Assembly (NCBI RefSeq): GCF_002806975.1
Contig: NZ_NIHD01000002.1
Span: 454,593-518,592, forward strand
Reading direction: 5' to 3'
Length of the DNA: 64,000 nt
Origin: Marinobacter aromaticivorans
GTDB taxonomy: Bacteria; Pseudomonadota; Gammaproteobacteria; Pseudomonadales; Oleiphilaceae
Position numbers and translations under genes: made by a program. The notes under the pieces were generated by a model. That model was not told where the DNA came from and searched no databases. It saw only the letters and a program-made list of their open reading frames with translations. Positions 52,482 to 60,752 of this stretch are shown piece after piece (position 1 is the stretch's first letter; every line of letters starts with the position of its first letter).

Positions 52482-53318
52482 ATGTGCAAATCCTGGAATC
52501 CATATTTCGCCCCAATAACGCGCCGGCGGATCTCAGCCTGGCTCGCGATGGCGCTCGCGTTATTGGCCAATACGCTTCTCCCGGTGCCGGTGTTGGCCGG
52601 TGAGGGTCAACCGGCACTGCGTATCGGTTATATCGAATTTCCTCCCTTCGAATACCAGAATGAGAGGGGCGAGCCGGCTGGCCATTATATTGAGCTCACT
52701 CGTAAAGTTGTTCAGGAAGCGGGTTACGAGGCTGAGTTTATTTACCTGCCTGTTAGCCGTGTTTATCTGTATCTGAAAAACGGAACACTGGATCTGTGGC
52801 CAGGGCTTTCAGGGATACCCAGCCTGGAGGGGGAGGTGCTTGAAAGCTGGGCGAATGTCTATCCGGCGCAGCTAAGAGCCTGGTATCTCGAGACTTCAGA
52901 GCCCCTGACCCATTTTCAACAGCTGGAGGGGAAAACCGTTATTGTGATCAGTGGCTACACCTACGGTGGGCTGCTTTCGTGGCTTAAGGGGTCTGGTCAT
53001 ATACAAGTTACGGAAGCACCCAACAACCGCGCCGCGATCGAAATGCTCAAGCTCAAACGTGGCGATTACGTTCTGGATTACCGGCAGCCAGTGGAGGAAA
53101 TTCTTACAGAACCCGCCGACAGCGGAATTCGCAGTTCGGAAGTGCGGTCACGCTATGCTGCCTGGTTGTATTCAATGGCAAGTCCCAGTGCCGCGTTGCT
53201 CAGGGAGGAGCTGGACGATGCCTACCTGCGCCTTGTTAACCGGGGTGAGGTTGCGCCTGTGCAAGAATTCAGCGCGGGTTTCGTAATACCCGGATTCCCG
53301 GAAGAATATCACCCGTAG
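52482..53318 (+). CDS. Orphan family-3 periplasmic solute-binding protein
   Basis: A 278-residue protein with an arginine-rich N region and a hydrophobic signal (WLAMALALLANTLLPVPVLA), then the SBP_bac_3-like core RIGYIEFPPFEYQNERG. ATG 52482 lacks a clear ribosome site, so the start is uncertain. No transporter genes are adjacent, as for the similar protein at 15750-16496. Several gammaproteobacteria carry many such stand-alone family-3 proteins of unknown role. Confidence 0.7.
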   Translation: MCKSWNPYFAPITRRRISAWLAMALALLANTLLPVPVLAGEGQPALRIGYIEFPPFEYQNERGEPAGHYIELTRKVVQEAGYEAEFIYLPVSRVYLYLKNGTLDLWPGLSGIPSLEGEVLESWANVYPAQLRAWYLETSEPLTHFQQLEGKTVIVISGYTYGGLLSWLKGSGHIQVTEAPNNRAAIEMLKLKRGDYVLDYRQPVEEILTEPADSGIRSSEVRSRYAAWLYSMASPSAALLREELDDAYLRLVNRGEVAPVQEFSAGFVIPGFPEEYHP

Positions 53319-53324
53319 GGGGTT

Positions 53325-54062
53325 CTAATCCGTGTTAGTGGGGGCCAGTACAATATCGCCATACCAGGCGTTTGCCTGCTCCCCGGTGTTGTCGGAATCC
53401 GACATCACGGCGATACCCCGAATCGGCGGTGGATTTTCCCCGAAAGCCTTGCGGTAGTCCGCCACAATATCCCGTTCGATGCTCACCCACTCCCCGGCGC
53501 GTTCACTGCCTGAGTTGACGGCAATCATCATGGTTTTTTCGGTATAGGGGTTAGCAATGAACGTGCCCTCCGGAAGAGTATTTGCCCAGATGTAGTTCAG
53601 CGCATTGCCTGGCAACTCCTCTCCAAACAGCACCTCTACCGTTTTGCGTTTTGCCCTCTCGAAAAAACCGGCTTTCTCCGGCTCGAATTCGAAGGCGACG
53701 TAGATTCGGGCAGGGTAGTCATCGCCGGACTTTTCCCGGGCATCGCCGTTTTCATACACGTTGGATACCTTCCAGCGCCAACGCAGCAACAGCGAGCCTT
53801 CCGGTTCAATATTCATACGGGTGATCAGGCCGGAAGCGCCGCCGGAGGTGTGTGCTTTTACTACCTGAGAGCCATCCTCGTGAACCAGCTCGTAACGGGA
53901 GTGCCGTTTAATCTTGGGAAACTCCAGGGGCTCCCAGCCATCCGACAGTGACGCCATTTTCGAGAATGCAGGCAGTGATGCCCCCTGCGCAAGCAGGTGT
54001 GGAGCCACCAGTGGGGTTATTGCGAGGAACAGCCAGATAACAGGGCCGGTGATGGTTCGCAT
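53325..54062 (-). CDS. DUF3047 family exported protein
   Basis: A 245-residue protein with a Sec signal (ending near HLLAQG) and the DUF3047 pattern: LLRWRWKVSNVYENGDAREKSGDDYPARIYVAFEF is interrupted only by conserved substitutions, and ALNYIWANTLPEGTF plus GIAVMSDSDNTGEQANAWYGD follow. The fold may be a jelly-roll, and the function is unknown. GGGAG lies 8 nt before ATG 54062. It is convergent with the binding-protein gene (6-bp gap) and divergent from the riboswitch-controlled nrdA transcript. Confidence 0.8.
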   Translation of the reverse strand: MRTITGPVIWLFLAITPLVAPHLLAQGASLPAFSKMASLSDGWEPLEFPKIKRHSRYELVHEDGSQVVKAHTSGGASGLITRMNIEPEGSLLLRWRWKVSNVYENGDAREKSGDDYPARIYVAFEFEPEKAGFFERAKRKTVEVLFGEELPGNALNYIWANTLPEGTFIANPYTEKTMMIAVNSGSERAGEWVSIERDIVADYRKAFGENPPPIRGIAVMSDSDNTGEQANAWYGDIVLAPTNTD

Positions 54063-54160
54063 GAAATCGTCTCCCATTGCAGCAGTTTTATGGTGGACCG
54101 GTGGATTGAAAAAACATGCCTTGTTTCTGATCGATTTCCCTTATATAGTGCCCAAATCCT

Positions 54161-54330
54161 TGGTTGAATACCAAATATGGTATTCGGGAATCCGGTGAGA
54201 CTCCGGAACTGACGCGCAGCGGTATTGGGGAACGAGCGTGGCATAAAGACACTGGCGCAAGCCGGGAAGTCGCCACGCAAGGCAGAACCAACAGGTTCAT
54301 GCCCCTGAGTCCGAAGACAAGCCGGGGAAT
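54161..54330 (+). ncRNA. Cobalamin (AdoCbl) riboswitch upstream of nrdA
   Basis: The leader holds the conserved core of the B12 aptamer: GGGAATCCGGTGAGACTCCG, then GGAACTGACGCGCAGCGGT. GCCACGCAAGGC follows, and a B12-box-like segment GAGTCCGAAGACAAGCCGG ends near 54325. It lies 160 nt upstream of the nrdA start. Between them a strong hairpin (54397-54430, CAGCCA/TGGCTG core with GCAC/GTGC extension) could be part of the expression platform. Control of class I ribonucleotide reductase by B12 riboswitches is known in bacteria that also have B12-dependent class II enzyme. Cobalamin would switch nrdAB down. Confidence 0.88.
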
Positions 54331-54488
54331 ACACACTGCACCTTCGCGACTCAGGCGCCGGCACTTGGCCCTGTAAGGTGAGCAGCAACGAACAAGGCAC
54401 GGCACAGCCATGAACGGGTGGCTGGCGTGCGGGTTTGTCCTGCGTACGCGAAGGTTGTGGAACACACGCGTATTCAGGAGAACACAGC

Positions 54489-57257
54489 ATGTCTGCGACA
54501 GCTCTGGCCGAACCCCGGCCCTCATCGCCATCCAGCACCGACGCCCTTCAGGTTATCAAGCGTAATGGCAACCTGGTCAGCTTTACCCCTTCCAAAATCA
54601 GCGTGGCCGTAACCAAAGCCTTTCTCGCCGTTGAAGGCGACCAGGCCGCTGGCTCTGCCCGTATCAACGATGCTGTTCACCGGGTAACCGAGCAGGTGGT
54701 GCAGGCCATCAGCCGTCGCCTGAAAGCCGGTGGCCGGGTACATATCGAAGACATACAGGACCAGGTAGAACTGGCCCTGATGCGCGCGGAAGAGCAGAAA
54801 GTCGCCCGTGCCTACGTACTTTACCGGGAACAACACGCCCGCGAGCGCGCCCTGCATGAGCCGGTTGAAGCCCATCCAACCCTCACTGTAAAGCAAGCCA
54901 ATGGCCGCACCGCGCCGCTGGATCTGGGCCTGATGAAGCAGCAGGTAGACAAGGCGGCCTTCGGCCTGGAAGCTATCGACGGCGATTCCCTCGTGGAAGA
55001 CGCCATCCGCAACCTGTACAACGGCATCGACGAAGCGGAAGTTCTGAGCGCCCTCATTATGACCGCCCGTGGCCGCATCGAACGGGAGCCGGACTACAGC
55101 GCCGTTACCGCCCGACTGCTGCTGGAGCAACTGCGCCTGGAGAGCGTCACCGCATTGAAGCTGGACACCAGCCTCACCCTTGCTGAAGTGTACCCACAAG
55201 CCCTGAGTACCTTTATCCATGCCGGTATCCGCTACGAACTGCTGGATGACGCCATGGCCGCGTTTGATCTGGAGCGCCTCGGTGCGGCACTGAAACCGGA
55301 GCGCGATCTGCAATTTGGCTTCCTCGGCCTGCAAACCCTGTACGACCGTTACTTCCTGCACTGGAAAGACGACCGCCTGGAACTGCCTCAGGTGTTCTTC
55401 ATGCGCGTGGCCATGGGCCTGGCTTTGCGTGAAGACGACCCCAACGCCCGCGCCATAGAGTTCTACAACCTGCTGTCATCCTTCGACTATATGGCCTCCA
55501 CACCCACGCTGTTCAACAGTGGCACCCGCCACTCCCAGCTGTCGTCCTGCTATCTCACCACCGTGGGCGACGACCTGGAGACTATTTATGGCTCCATCCG
55601 CGATAACGCCATGCTCTCCAAATGGGCTGGCGGCCTGGGCAACGACTGGACACCGGTACGCGCCCTGGGCTCTCGCATAAAAGGCACCAACGGCAAGAGC
55701 CAGGGCGTGGTTCCGTTTCTGAAAGTAGTGAACGACACCGCCGTTGCTGTAAACCAGGGCGGCAAGCGCAAAGGTGCGGTATGCGCTTATCTGGAAAGCT
55801 GGCACCTGGACATCGAGGAGTTTCTGGAACTGCGTAAAAATACCGGCGACGAACGCCGCCGCACTCACGACATGAACACCGCCAACTGGGTGCCGGACTT
55901 GCTGATCGAGCGCATGCGCCAGGATCGTGACTGGACCCTGTTCAGCCCTAGCGACGTACCCGATTTGCACGACCTGTACGGCAACGCCTTCCGCGAACGT
56001 TACGAGCACTACGAAGCCCTCGCCGCACAGGGCAAAATCAAGCTGTTCAAAACCATCCCGGCCAAACAACTGTGGCGCAAAATGCTCACCGTGCTGTTTG
56101 AAACCGGGCACCCCTGGATCACCTTCAAAGACCCCTGCAACCTGCGCTCGCCCCAGCAGCACAAAGGCGTGGTGCACAGCTCCAACCTGTGTACCGAAAT
56201 CACCCTGAACACCAGCGCCGATGAGATCGCCGTGTGCAACCTGGGCTCGGTGAACCTGGCTGCCCACATCAGCAATGGCGAGCTGGATGTGCAGCGCCTT
56301 GAGCGCACCGTAAACACCGCCGTGCGCATGCTCGATAATGTTATCGACATCAACTTCTACGCCGTACCCCAGGCCCGCAACTCCAACCTGAAACACCGCC
56401 CGGTGGGCCTGGGCCTGATGGGATTCCAGGACGCTCTCTATGCACTGGGCCTGCCTTACACCAGCCCGCAGGCGGTGGAGTTTGCCGATGTGGCCATGGA
56501 GCAGTTGAGTTACTTCGCCATTCGCGCATCCGCCCAGCTGGCGGCAGAACGGGGCGCTTATGAAAGCTATGAAGGCTCACTGTGGAGCCAGGGCATACTG
56601 CCCATCGACTCCATCGAACTGCTGAAAAACGCCCGCCTTGAAGGCGACCTGAGCGTGAACACTGAAAGCCGTCTGGACTGGACACCCGTGCGGGAGCTGA
56701 TCGCCCAACACGGCATGCGCAACAGCAACGTGATGGCCATTGCGCCCACCGCCACCATCTCCAACATCGTAGGCGTGTCCCAATCCATCGAACCGGCGTA
56801 CCAAAACCTGTTTGTGAAATCGAACCTCTCCGGCGAATTCACCGTGGTCAACCCATCCCTTGTGCGTGACCTCAAGGCCCAGGGCCTGTGGGACAACGTG
56901 ATGGTGAACGACCTGAAATACTACGACGGCAGCGTGCAGCAAATTGACCGCATACCCACCGAACTCAAAGCCCGCTACGCCACCGCGTTTGAAATAGACG
57001 CCCGCTGGCTGGTGGAAGCCGCCGCCCGCCGCCAGAAATGGCTGGACCAGGCCCAGAGCCTGAATCTCTACATGGCCGAACCCAGTGGTAAAAAACTGGA
57101 TGAGCTGTACCAACTAGCGTGGGAGCGTGGCCTGAAAACCACCTACTACCTGCGCTCGCTGGGCGCGACGGGCGTGAACCAGCAGGATGCCCCCATGGCT
57201 GCGCCCCAACCACAGGTGTGCAGCATTGATGAACCGGATTGCGAGGCGTGTCAGTAG
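54489..57257 (+). CDS. nrdA: Ribonucleoside-diphosphate reductase class Ia, alpha subunit
   Basis: Reduces ribonucleotides to deoxyribonucleotides. The 922-residue protein has two successive N-terminal ATP-cone domains (about 20-115, VIKRNGNLVSFTPSKISVAV; about 125-215, TVKQANGRTAPLDLGLMKQQ), the arrangement of Pseudomonas aeruginosa NrdA, for dATP inhibition. Catalytic residues are in SNLCTEI (Asn566, Cys568, Glu570), and the C-terminal redox pair is CEAC. AGGAG is 8 nt before ATG 54489; a longer in-frame start at 54435 lies inside the leader. The cobalamin riboswitch precedes it and nrdB follows after a repeat-filled gap. Confidence 0.95.
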   Translation: MSATALAEPRPSSPSSTDALQVIKRNGNLVSFTPSKISVAVTKAFLAVEGDQAAGSARINDAVHRVTEQVVQAISRRLKAGGRVHIEDIQDQVELALMRAEEQKVARAYVLYREQHARERALHEPVEAHPTLTVKQANGRTAPLDLGLMKQQVDKAAFGLEAIDGDSLVEDAIRNLYNGIDEAEVLSALIMTARGRIEREPDYSAVTARLLLEQLRLESVTALKLDTSLTLAEVYPQALSTFIHAGIRYELLDDAMAAFDLERLGAALKPERDLQFGFLGLQTLYDRYFLHWKDDRLELPQVFFMRVAMGLALREDDPNARAIEFYNLLSSFDYMASTPTLFNSGTRHSQLSSCYLTTVGDDLETIYGSIRDNAMLSKWAGGLGNDWTPVRALGSRIKGTNGKSQGVVPFLKVVNDTAVAVNQGGKRKGAVCAYLESWHLDIEEFLELRKNTGDERRRTHDMNTANWVPDLLIERMRQDRDWTLFSPSDVPDLHDLYGNAFRERYEHYEALAAQGKIKLFKTIPAKQLWRKMLTVLFETGHPWITFKDPCNLRSPQQHKGVVHSSNLCTEITLNTSADEIAVCNLGSVNLAAHISNGELDVQRLERTVNTAVRMLDNVIDINFYAVPQARNSNLKHRPVGLGLMGFQDALYALGLPYTSPQAVEFADVAMEQLSYFAIRASAQLAAERGAYESYEGSLWSQGILPIDSIELLKNARLEGDLSVNTESRLDWTPVRELIAQHGMRNSNVMAIAPTATISNIVGVSQSIEPAYQNLFVKSNLSGEFTVVNPSLVRDLKAQGLWDNVMVNDLKYYDGSVQQIDRIPTELKARYATAFEIDARWLVEAAARRQKWLDQAQSLNLYMAEPSGKKLDELYQLAWERGLKTTYYLRSLGATGVNQQDAPMAAPQPQVCSIDEPDCEACQ

Positions 57258-57292
57258 CCCGCTGAACGGGGATAGATCTGACGCAAAACATT

Positions 57293-57330
57293 CCCTCTCC
57301 CCCCGCGGGAGAGGGTCAGGGAGAGGGGGA
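57293..57330. repeat. CCCTCTCCC/GGGAGAGGG dispersed repeat
   Basis: CCCTCTCCC followed by GGGAGAGGG and then a second GGGAGAGGG-like copy. This motif is a common dispersed repeat in Pseudomonas, Xanthomonas and related genomes. It lies in the nrdA-nrdB gap beside a larger inverted repeat. Confidence 0.6.
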
Positions 57331-57351
57331 GCGGCTGCCCCTCAACTCGAA

Positions 57352-57463
57352 GAACCGCTCTGGTCATCCCTCCCGAAAATGTCTGTAGCCAAGGATGGCT
57401 ACAGCCAAGCTCCCCATGGATGGGTTCACGAGTGGTTTTCGGGAGGGATGACCAGAGCGGTTC
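57352..57463. repeat. Long inverted-repeat element (MITE/BIME-like) between nrdA and nrdB
   Basis: 28-bp arms at 57352-57379 and 57436-57463 are perfect reverse complements (core CCGCTCTGGTCATCCCTCCC). The 56-nt centre contains its own hairpin CTGTAGCC-AAGGAT-GGCTACAG and a CCATGGATGGGTTCACG segment. No transposase is encoded. In the nrdAB mRNA it would fold into a very stable rod. No obvious target-site duplication was found. Confidence 0.75.
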
Positions 57464-57504
57464 CACACCAAAATTGCAGACTTACCACTAAGAGGACACC
57501 ACCC

Positions 57505-58557
57505 ATGCTGAACTGGGACGACGAAACCAACACCCAAACCAAGCCAGCCAAAGGCCCGGTACCCGTTAACGCCGACGACAAGCGCGTCATCAACGGCGAA
57601 ACCGACATCAACCAGTTGGCCCCCTTCAAGTACCCCTGGGCCTGGGAGTTCTTCATGAACGCCAACAAAAACCACTGGACGCCGCTCGACGTGAACATGG
57701 CGCAAGACGTTCACGACTACCACCACCGCCTGAGCCCGGCAGAAAAGCACGTGTTCGAAAACGTGGTGGCATACCTCACCACCTCCGACATACTGGCCAT
57801 GCGCAACATCGGCCTGGCCGTAATGGAAAAAATGACCGCGCCAGAGCTGCAAATTTACCAGGCGCGTCAGGTGTACGAAGAAGCCATGCACACCTGGGCC
57901 TACCAGCACTGCATAGAAACACTCAACCTGGACCAGGGTGAAATCTACAACCGCTACCGCGTAGTGCCGCAAATCAACGCCAAAATCCAGATGGCCAACC
58001 GCCGCCTGGACGCCGCCATGCGCCCAGACATCAACCTGCGCAACAAAGACGACCTGCAGGAATTCATCATGTCGTACCTGTTTTTTGCGGCGGTGTTTGA
58101 AGGCTGCTGGTTCTACAACGGCTTCAGCCCCATCTTCGCCCTGCAACGCCGGGGCCTGATGCGGGGCACCGGCGAGCAGTTCCAGTACATACTGCGCGAC
58201 GAAGCCATGCACTTCGCCTTCGGCCTGAAAGTGGTGAACCAGATACTGGAAGAAGAAAACATCAGTTTCGACCCCAAAGCCGTGCGCGAGATGTGGGAAG
58301 AATCCGAAGCCGCTGAGCGCGATTACGCCAACTACATCCTGCGCGATCCGATACTGGGCTACTCTGCGGAATACCACACCGAACAATTCCGCTTTGTGGC
58401 TAACCGAAGAGCCCGCACCGTAGGGCTGGAAGAGCCGTTCCCGGGGGCGAAAAACGTATCGCCCTGGCTGGATGAGCAGGCGACCATGCGTAAGGAGAAG
58501 AATTTCTTTGAAACGCGGGTGATTGAGTACCAGACTGGTGCTCAGTTAGAGTGGTAA
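57505..58557 (+). CDS. nrdB: Ribonucleoside-diphosphate reductase class Ia, beta subunit
   Basis: Provides the tyrosyl radical for NrdA. The 350-residue protein has the diiron and radical motif E-x2-H-x3-Y in VYEEAMHTWAYQHC (Glu126, His129, Tyr133), so it is the classical tyrosyl-radical type. The second metal motif lies in ILRDEAMHFAFGL. AAGAGGA 8 nt before ATG 57505 fixes the start. The reading frame stays open for 318 bp upstream, through the repeat element, but that part is not protein-like. Confidence 0.95.
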   Translation: MLNWDDETNTQTKPAKGPVPVNADDKRVINGETDINQLAPFKYPWAWEFFMNANKNHWTPLDVNMAQDVHDYHHRLSPAEKHVFENVVAYLTTSDILAMRNIGLAVMEKMTAPELQIYQARQVYEEAMHTWAYQHCIETLNLDQGEIYNRYRVVPQINAKIQMANRRLDAAMRPDINLRNKDDLQEFIMSYLFFAAVFEGCWFYNGFSPIFALQRRGLMRGTGEQFQYILRDEAMHFAFGLKVVNQILEEENISFDPKAVREMWEESEAAERDYANYILRDPILGYSAEYHTEQFRFVANRRARTVGLEEPFPGAKNVSPWLDEQATMRKEKNFFETRVIEYQTGAQLEW

Positions 58558-58697
58558 GGCTGCGTTGCCGGTCGGAATACCCGCCGGAACAATCGGCTCG
58601 CCCGCCTCCGGCGCCACCACATCGGCAATCTGGCCGACCGGAGCCGTCGGATCGTATGGCGAGCTTGCACCCTTGTCTATCGGAGATCCTGAGCCAC

Positions 58698-58973
58698 ATG
58701 GTTGAAGACGCTACCGACAGCCCACTCACCCTGAAGTTTGGGCACAAAGAGCTGATCATTCGTCGCCGCTACGAAGTAATCAGCATTATCAATGATTTCC
58801 TTATCGCCATCTGGTTTCTGGTGGGCAGCATCCTGTTTCTGTTCCCGGAGTACGAGAAGGCGGCTGTCTGGCTGTTCATCGTAGGCAGTTTTCAGTTCCT
58901 GATTCGCCCGACCATTCGGCTCGTCAGTCACCTCCATATACAGCAAATTCCTGCCAGCAACTGGGAAAGCTAG
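58698..58973 (+). CDS. YrhK-domain small membrane protein
   Basis: A 91-residue protein with two membrane helices (IINDFLIAIWFLVGSILFLF and AAVWLFIVGSFQFLIRPTIR) and the YrhK pattern IRRRYEVISIINDF. ATG 58698 is chosen because the sequence before it is proline/arginine-rich and unlike the family. Its ribosome site is weak (GGAG 12 nt upstream). Its stop codon overlaps that of the convergent integrase gene by 4 bp, so the integron boundary abuts it exactly. Function unknown. Confidence 0.7.
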   Translation: MVEDATDSPLTLKFGHKELIIRRRYEVISIINDFLIAIWFLVGSILFLFPEYEKAAVWLFIVGSFQFLIRPTIRLVSHLHIQQIPASNWES

Positions 58974-59956
58974 AAGCCCCCGTCCACCGGACTGCGAACA
59001 CCAAAACCACCTTTGCGAACAACATGAGTGTAGATTTCCGTGGTGCGCAGGTCCGAGTGGCCAAGGAGTTTCTGAATGGTGCGAAGATCATAGCCGGCCT
59101 CCAGCAACCGCGTGGCAAAACTGTGGCGAAAGGTATGACTGCCCGCGAGTTTGCGGATTCCTGCCGCCTGGATAGCGCGACGAAAGTGCTTTTGAACCGT
59201 TCGGTCCAGTAGATGATGTCGCCTGTGAATGCCTGAACGAGGGTCCCTAGAAAGCGTCTGTGCAGGAAAGATATACTGCCAGCCCGGCTCCTGACTGGCA
59301 TTCGGATATTTACGTGCGAGGCCTGCCGGAAGATACACAGAGCCAAATCCTTTCGAAATATCCGCCTGATGCTGGTGCAGAGCGGAATCGATCTGTTGTT
59401 TCAACGGCTCCACGAGGCGATCCGGAAGCAGCGTGATTCGATCTTTAGCGCCTTTGCCGCTGCGAACAATCAACTGCTGCATATCAAAATCAACATCTTT
59501 AACCCTGAGGCGCAGGGCCTCGTTAATACGTAAACCGGAGCCGTACAGGAGCATGGCAACAAGCTTGTAGTCTCCGCTCAGGTTGCCAATAACAGAGCGG
59601 GCTTCTTCCGCACTGAAGACCGTTGGGAGCTTTACGGGCTTTCTGGAATGCTCGAAGTTCAGATCATCCAGAGGTTGGCCCAGGAACTCTCTATACAGAA
59701 ATACCAATGCGTTCAGAGCGACCCTCTGGGTAGAAGCGCTTGCATTTGCCCTCAAAACCAGATGAGACAAAAATGCTTCGACCTCTTTAGAACCCATAAC
59801 TTCAGGATGCTGGAGATCGTGGAAGCGGATAAAGCGTTTGATCCAGAACAGGTAGGTTTTCTCTGTTTTATACGCCATGCCTCTTAGCCGTATAAAAGCC
59901 CGAACCCTGTCCAGAAAACGGGTTGGCTTCGCCGGTAGCGGAGTGGGGATATCCAT
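58970..59956 (-). CDS. intI: Integron integrase IntI
   Basis: A tyrosine recombinase of 328 residues that recombines attI and attC. The catalytic set is visible: Arg in GSGLRINEALRLRVKD, HTFRHSFATRLLEAGYDL, LLGHSDLRTTEIYTHV with the nucleophilic Tyr. The integron-specific insertion (KYPNASQEPGWQYIFPAQ, HRRHHLLDRTVQKHFRRAI) is present, separating it from XerC/D. ATG 59956 with AAGGA upstream is preferred to GTG 59962. It appears complete and functional. A LexA box 18 bp upstream implies SOS control. Confidence 0.95.
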   Translation of the reverse strand: MDIPTPLPAKPTRFLDRVRAFIRLRGMAYKTEKTYLFWIKRFIRFHDLQHPEVMGSKEVEAFLSHLVLRANASASTQRVALNALVFLYREFLGQPLDDLNFEHSRKPVKLPTVFSAEEARSVIGNLSGDYKLVAMLLYGSGLRINEALRLRVKDVDFDMQQLIVRSGKGAKDRITLLPDRLVEPLKQQIDSALHQHQADISKGFGSVYLPAGLARKYPNASQEPGWQYIFPAQTLSRDPRSGIHRRHHLLDRTVQKHFRRAIQAAGIRKLAGSHTFRHSFATRLLEAGYDLRTIQKLLGHSDLRTTEIYTHVVRKGGFGVRSPVDGGF

Positions 59957-59973
59957 ATGCACTCATCCTTGAA

Positions 59974-59993
59974 TACTGTTTTTATATACAGTA
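59974..59993. promoter_or_regulatory. LexA (SOS) box of intI
   Basis: TACTGTTTTTATATACAGTA keeps the CTG-N10-CAG core and the outer TA/TA bases of the gammaproteobacterial LexA consensus. It ends 18 bp before the intI start, overlapping its expected promoter. SOS control of intI is established for other integrons. Confidence 0.9.
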
Positions 59994-60124
59994 TAACGAT
60001 TTTAACCTGAGTCAAGTAGCTGATGATTTTCGGAGTTATACGAACGCCTTCGCAAATTTCCAGAAATCACATGAGAAACGAAGCTAACTATTTGATAGGG
60101 TTTAAAAGACAAAACAGGAAGGGC

Positions 60125-60179
60125 GGAGTTATACGCCCATGGTAAGAGCAGGAGCGGCTCGAAAAGGGCGCATAACTCC
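60125..60179. repeat. Inverted repeat in the intI-attI interval
   Basis: GGAGTTATACGCCC (60125-60138) and GGGCGCATAACTCC (60166-60179) pair with one G-U mismatch. A direct copy of CGGAGTTATACG also occurs at 60031-60042. The copies contain GTTATAC, similar to an integron core site, so they may bind IntI or be a relic recombination site. Confidence 0.5.
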
Positions 60180-60254
60180 TGCGGTAGCCGTGGTGATTTG
60201 TGCTCAATAGGCTATTTTTATTCGGGAAGTCTTGTTCTTTTGAGCGCGTTTGGA

Positions 60255-60310
60255 TGAGGTTTTACGAACGGGTGATATACGAACGTTTTCGTATAATTAG
60301 CTGTTATATC
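60255..60310 (+). other. attI: attI recombination site
   Basis: The junction is G60303^T60304 in GCTGTTATATCC. The first cassette bases TTATATC are the complement of the GATATAA that opens its attC at 60652, which fixes the cut. Upstream lie direct repeats TTTACGAACG (60261-60270) and TATACGAACG (60276-60285), with a third copy at 60037-60046, likely IntI-binding repeats. TATACGAA/TTCGTATA (60276-60295) also forms a stem. A TATAAT at 60292-60297 could be the -10 of the cassette promoter, but no good -35 was found. The rest of 59957-60303 holds no gene. Confidence 0.7.
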
Positions 60311-60323
60311 CGAATGGAAAATC

Positions 60324-60653
60324 ATGCTCCGGTGTAAGAGTTGTAACGCAAAACTAGAAAAGGCAGGCACTGTGAAGCTCAATGCTGCCCCGTACGTGGG
60401 CTATCCCTTTGGGGCTTTTACATGGACCGGAGACAGCCGGAGCCAACGCTCTCTCTTGCTGCTCATTCTCAGCGTTGCGCTTTCTGCCGTTTTTCAAAAC
60501 GTCGTGAGTGTATTTGGAGTGCTCGTTTGTTTGGGGTATCACATACTTGTTGTCAACGACCCCAAGCAGCTTTACAAATGCCCATCTTGTCCAAAAATCT
60601 ATGTCGGGCAGGGGTTGTTAGAGTTTCGTCGGGATGACAACTTGTATATCTGA
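60324..60653 (+). CDS. Cassette 1: zinc-ribbon membrane protein, hypothetical
   Basis: A 109-residue protein with CKSC near the N terminus (residues 4-7) and CPSC near the C terminus (about 89-92), which could form one zinc site. Between them are two hydrophobic helices (about 43-76). There is no clear ribosome site; the ATG is 20 nt after the attI junction, so it may be read as a nearly leaderless message from the cassette promoter. Its stop codon overlaps the attC start. I recognise no named family. Confidence 0.6.
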   Translation: MLRCKSCNAKLEKAGTVKLNAAPYVGYPFGAFTWTGDSRSQRSLLLLILSVALSAVFQNVVSVFGVLVCLGYHILVVNDPKQLYKCPSCPKIYVGQGLLEFRRDDNLYI

Positions 60654-60737
60654 TATAACCAAGCCAGTCACGGCGACGCCTACTACATTGCGGCTTCGCC
60701 TCCATTCCGCAGCCGCGCGTGCTGAGCGGCGTTATGT
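60652..60737 (+). repeat. attC1: attC of cassette 1
   Basis: Left core GATATAAC, right core GTTATGT with the cut at G60731^T60732. The interior holds CGGCGACGCC and GCGGCTTCGCC segments. It is about 86 bp and diverges most from the other attC sites of the array. Confidence 0.8.
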
Positions 60738-60752
60738 TTCCTGGAGTGATCA

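Noticed and set aside
57187..57504. Possible 106-residue N-terminal extension of NrdB
   Set aside because: The extension is translated repeat DNA; a strong ribosome site and the family N terminus sit at 57505.
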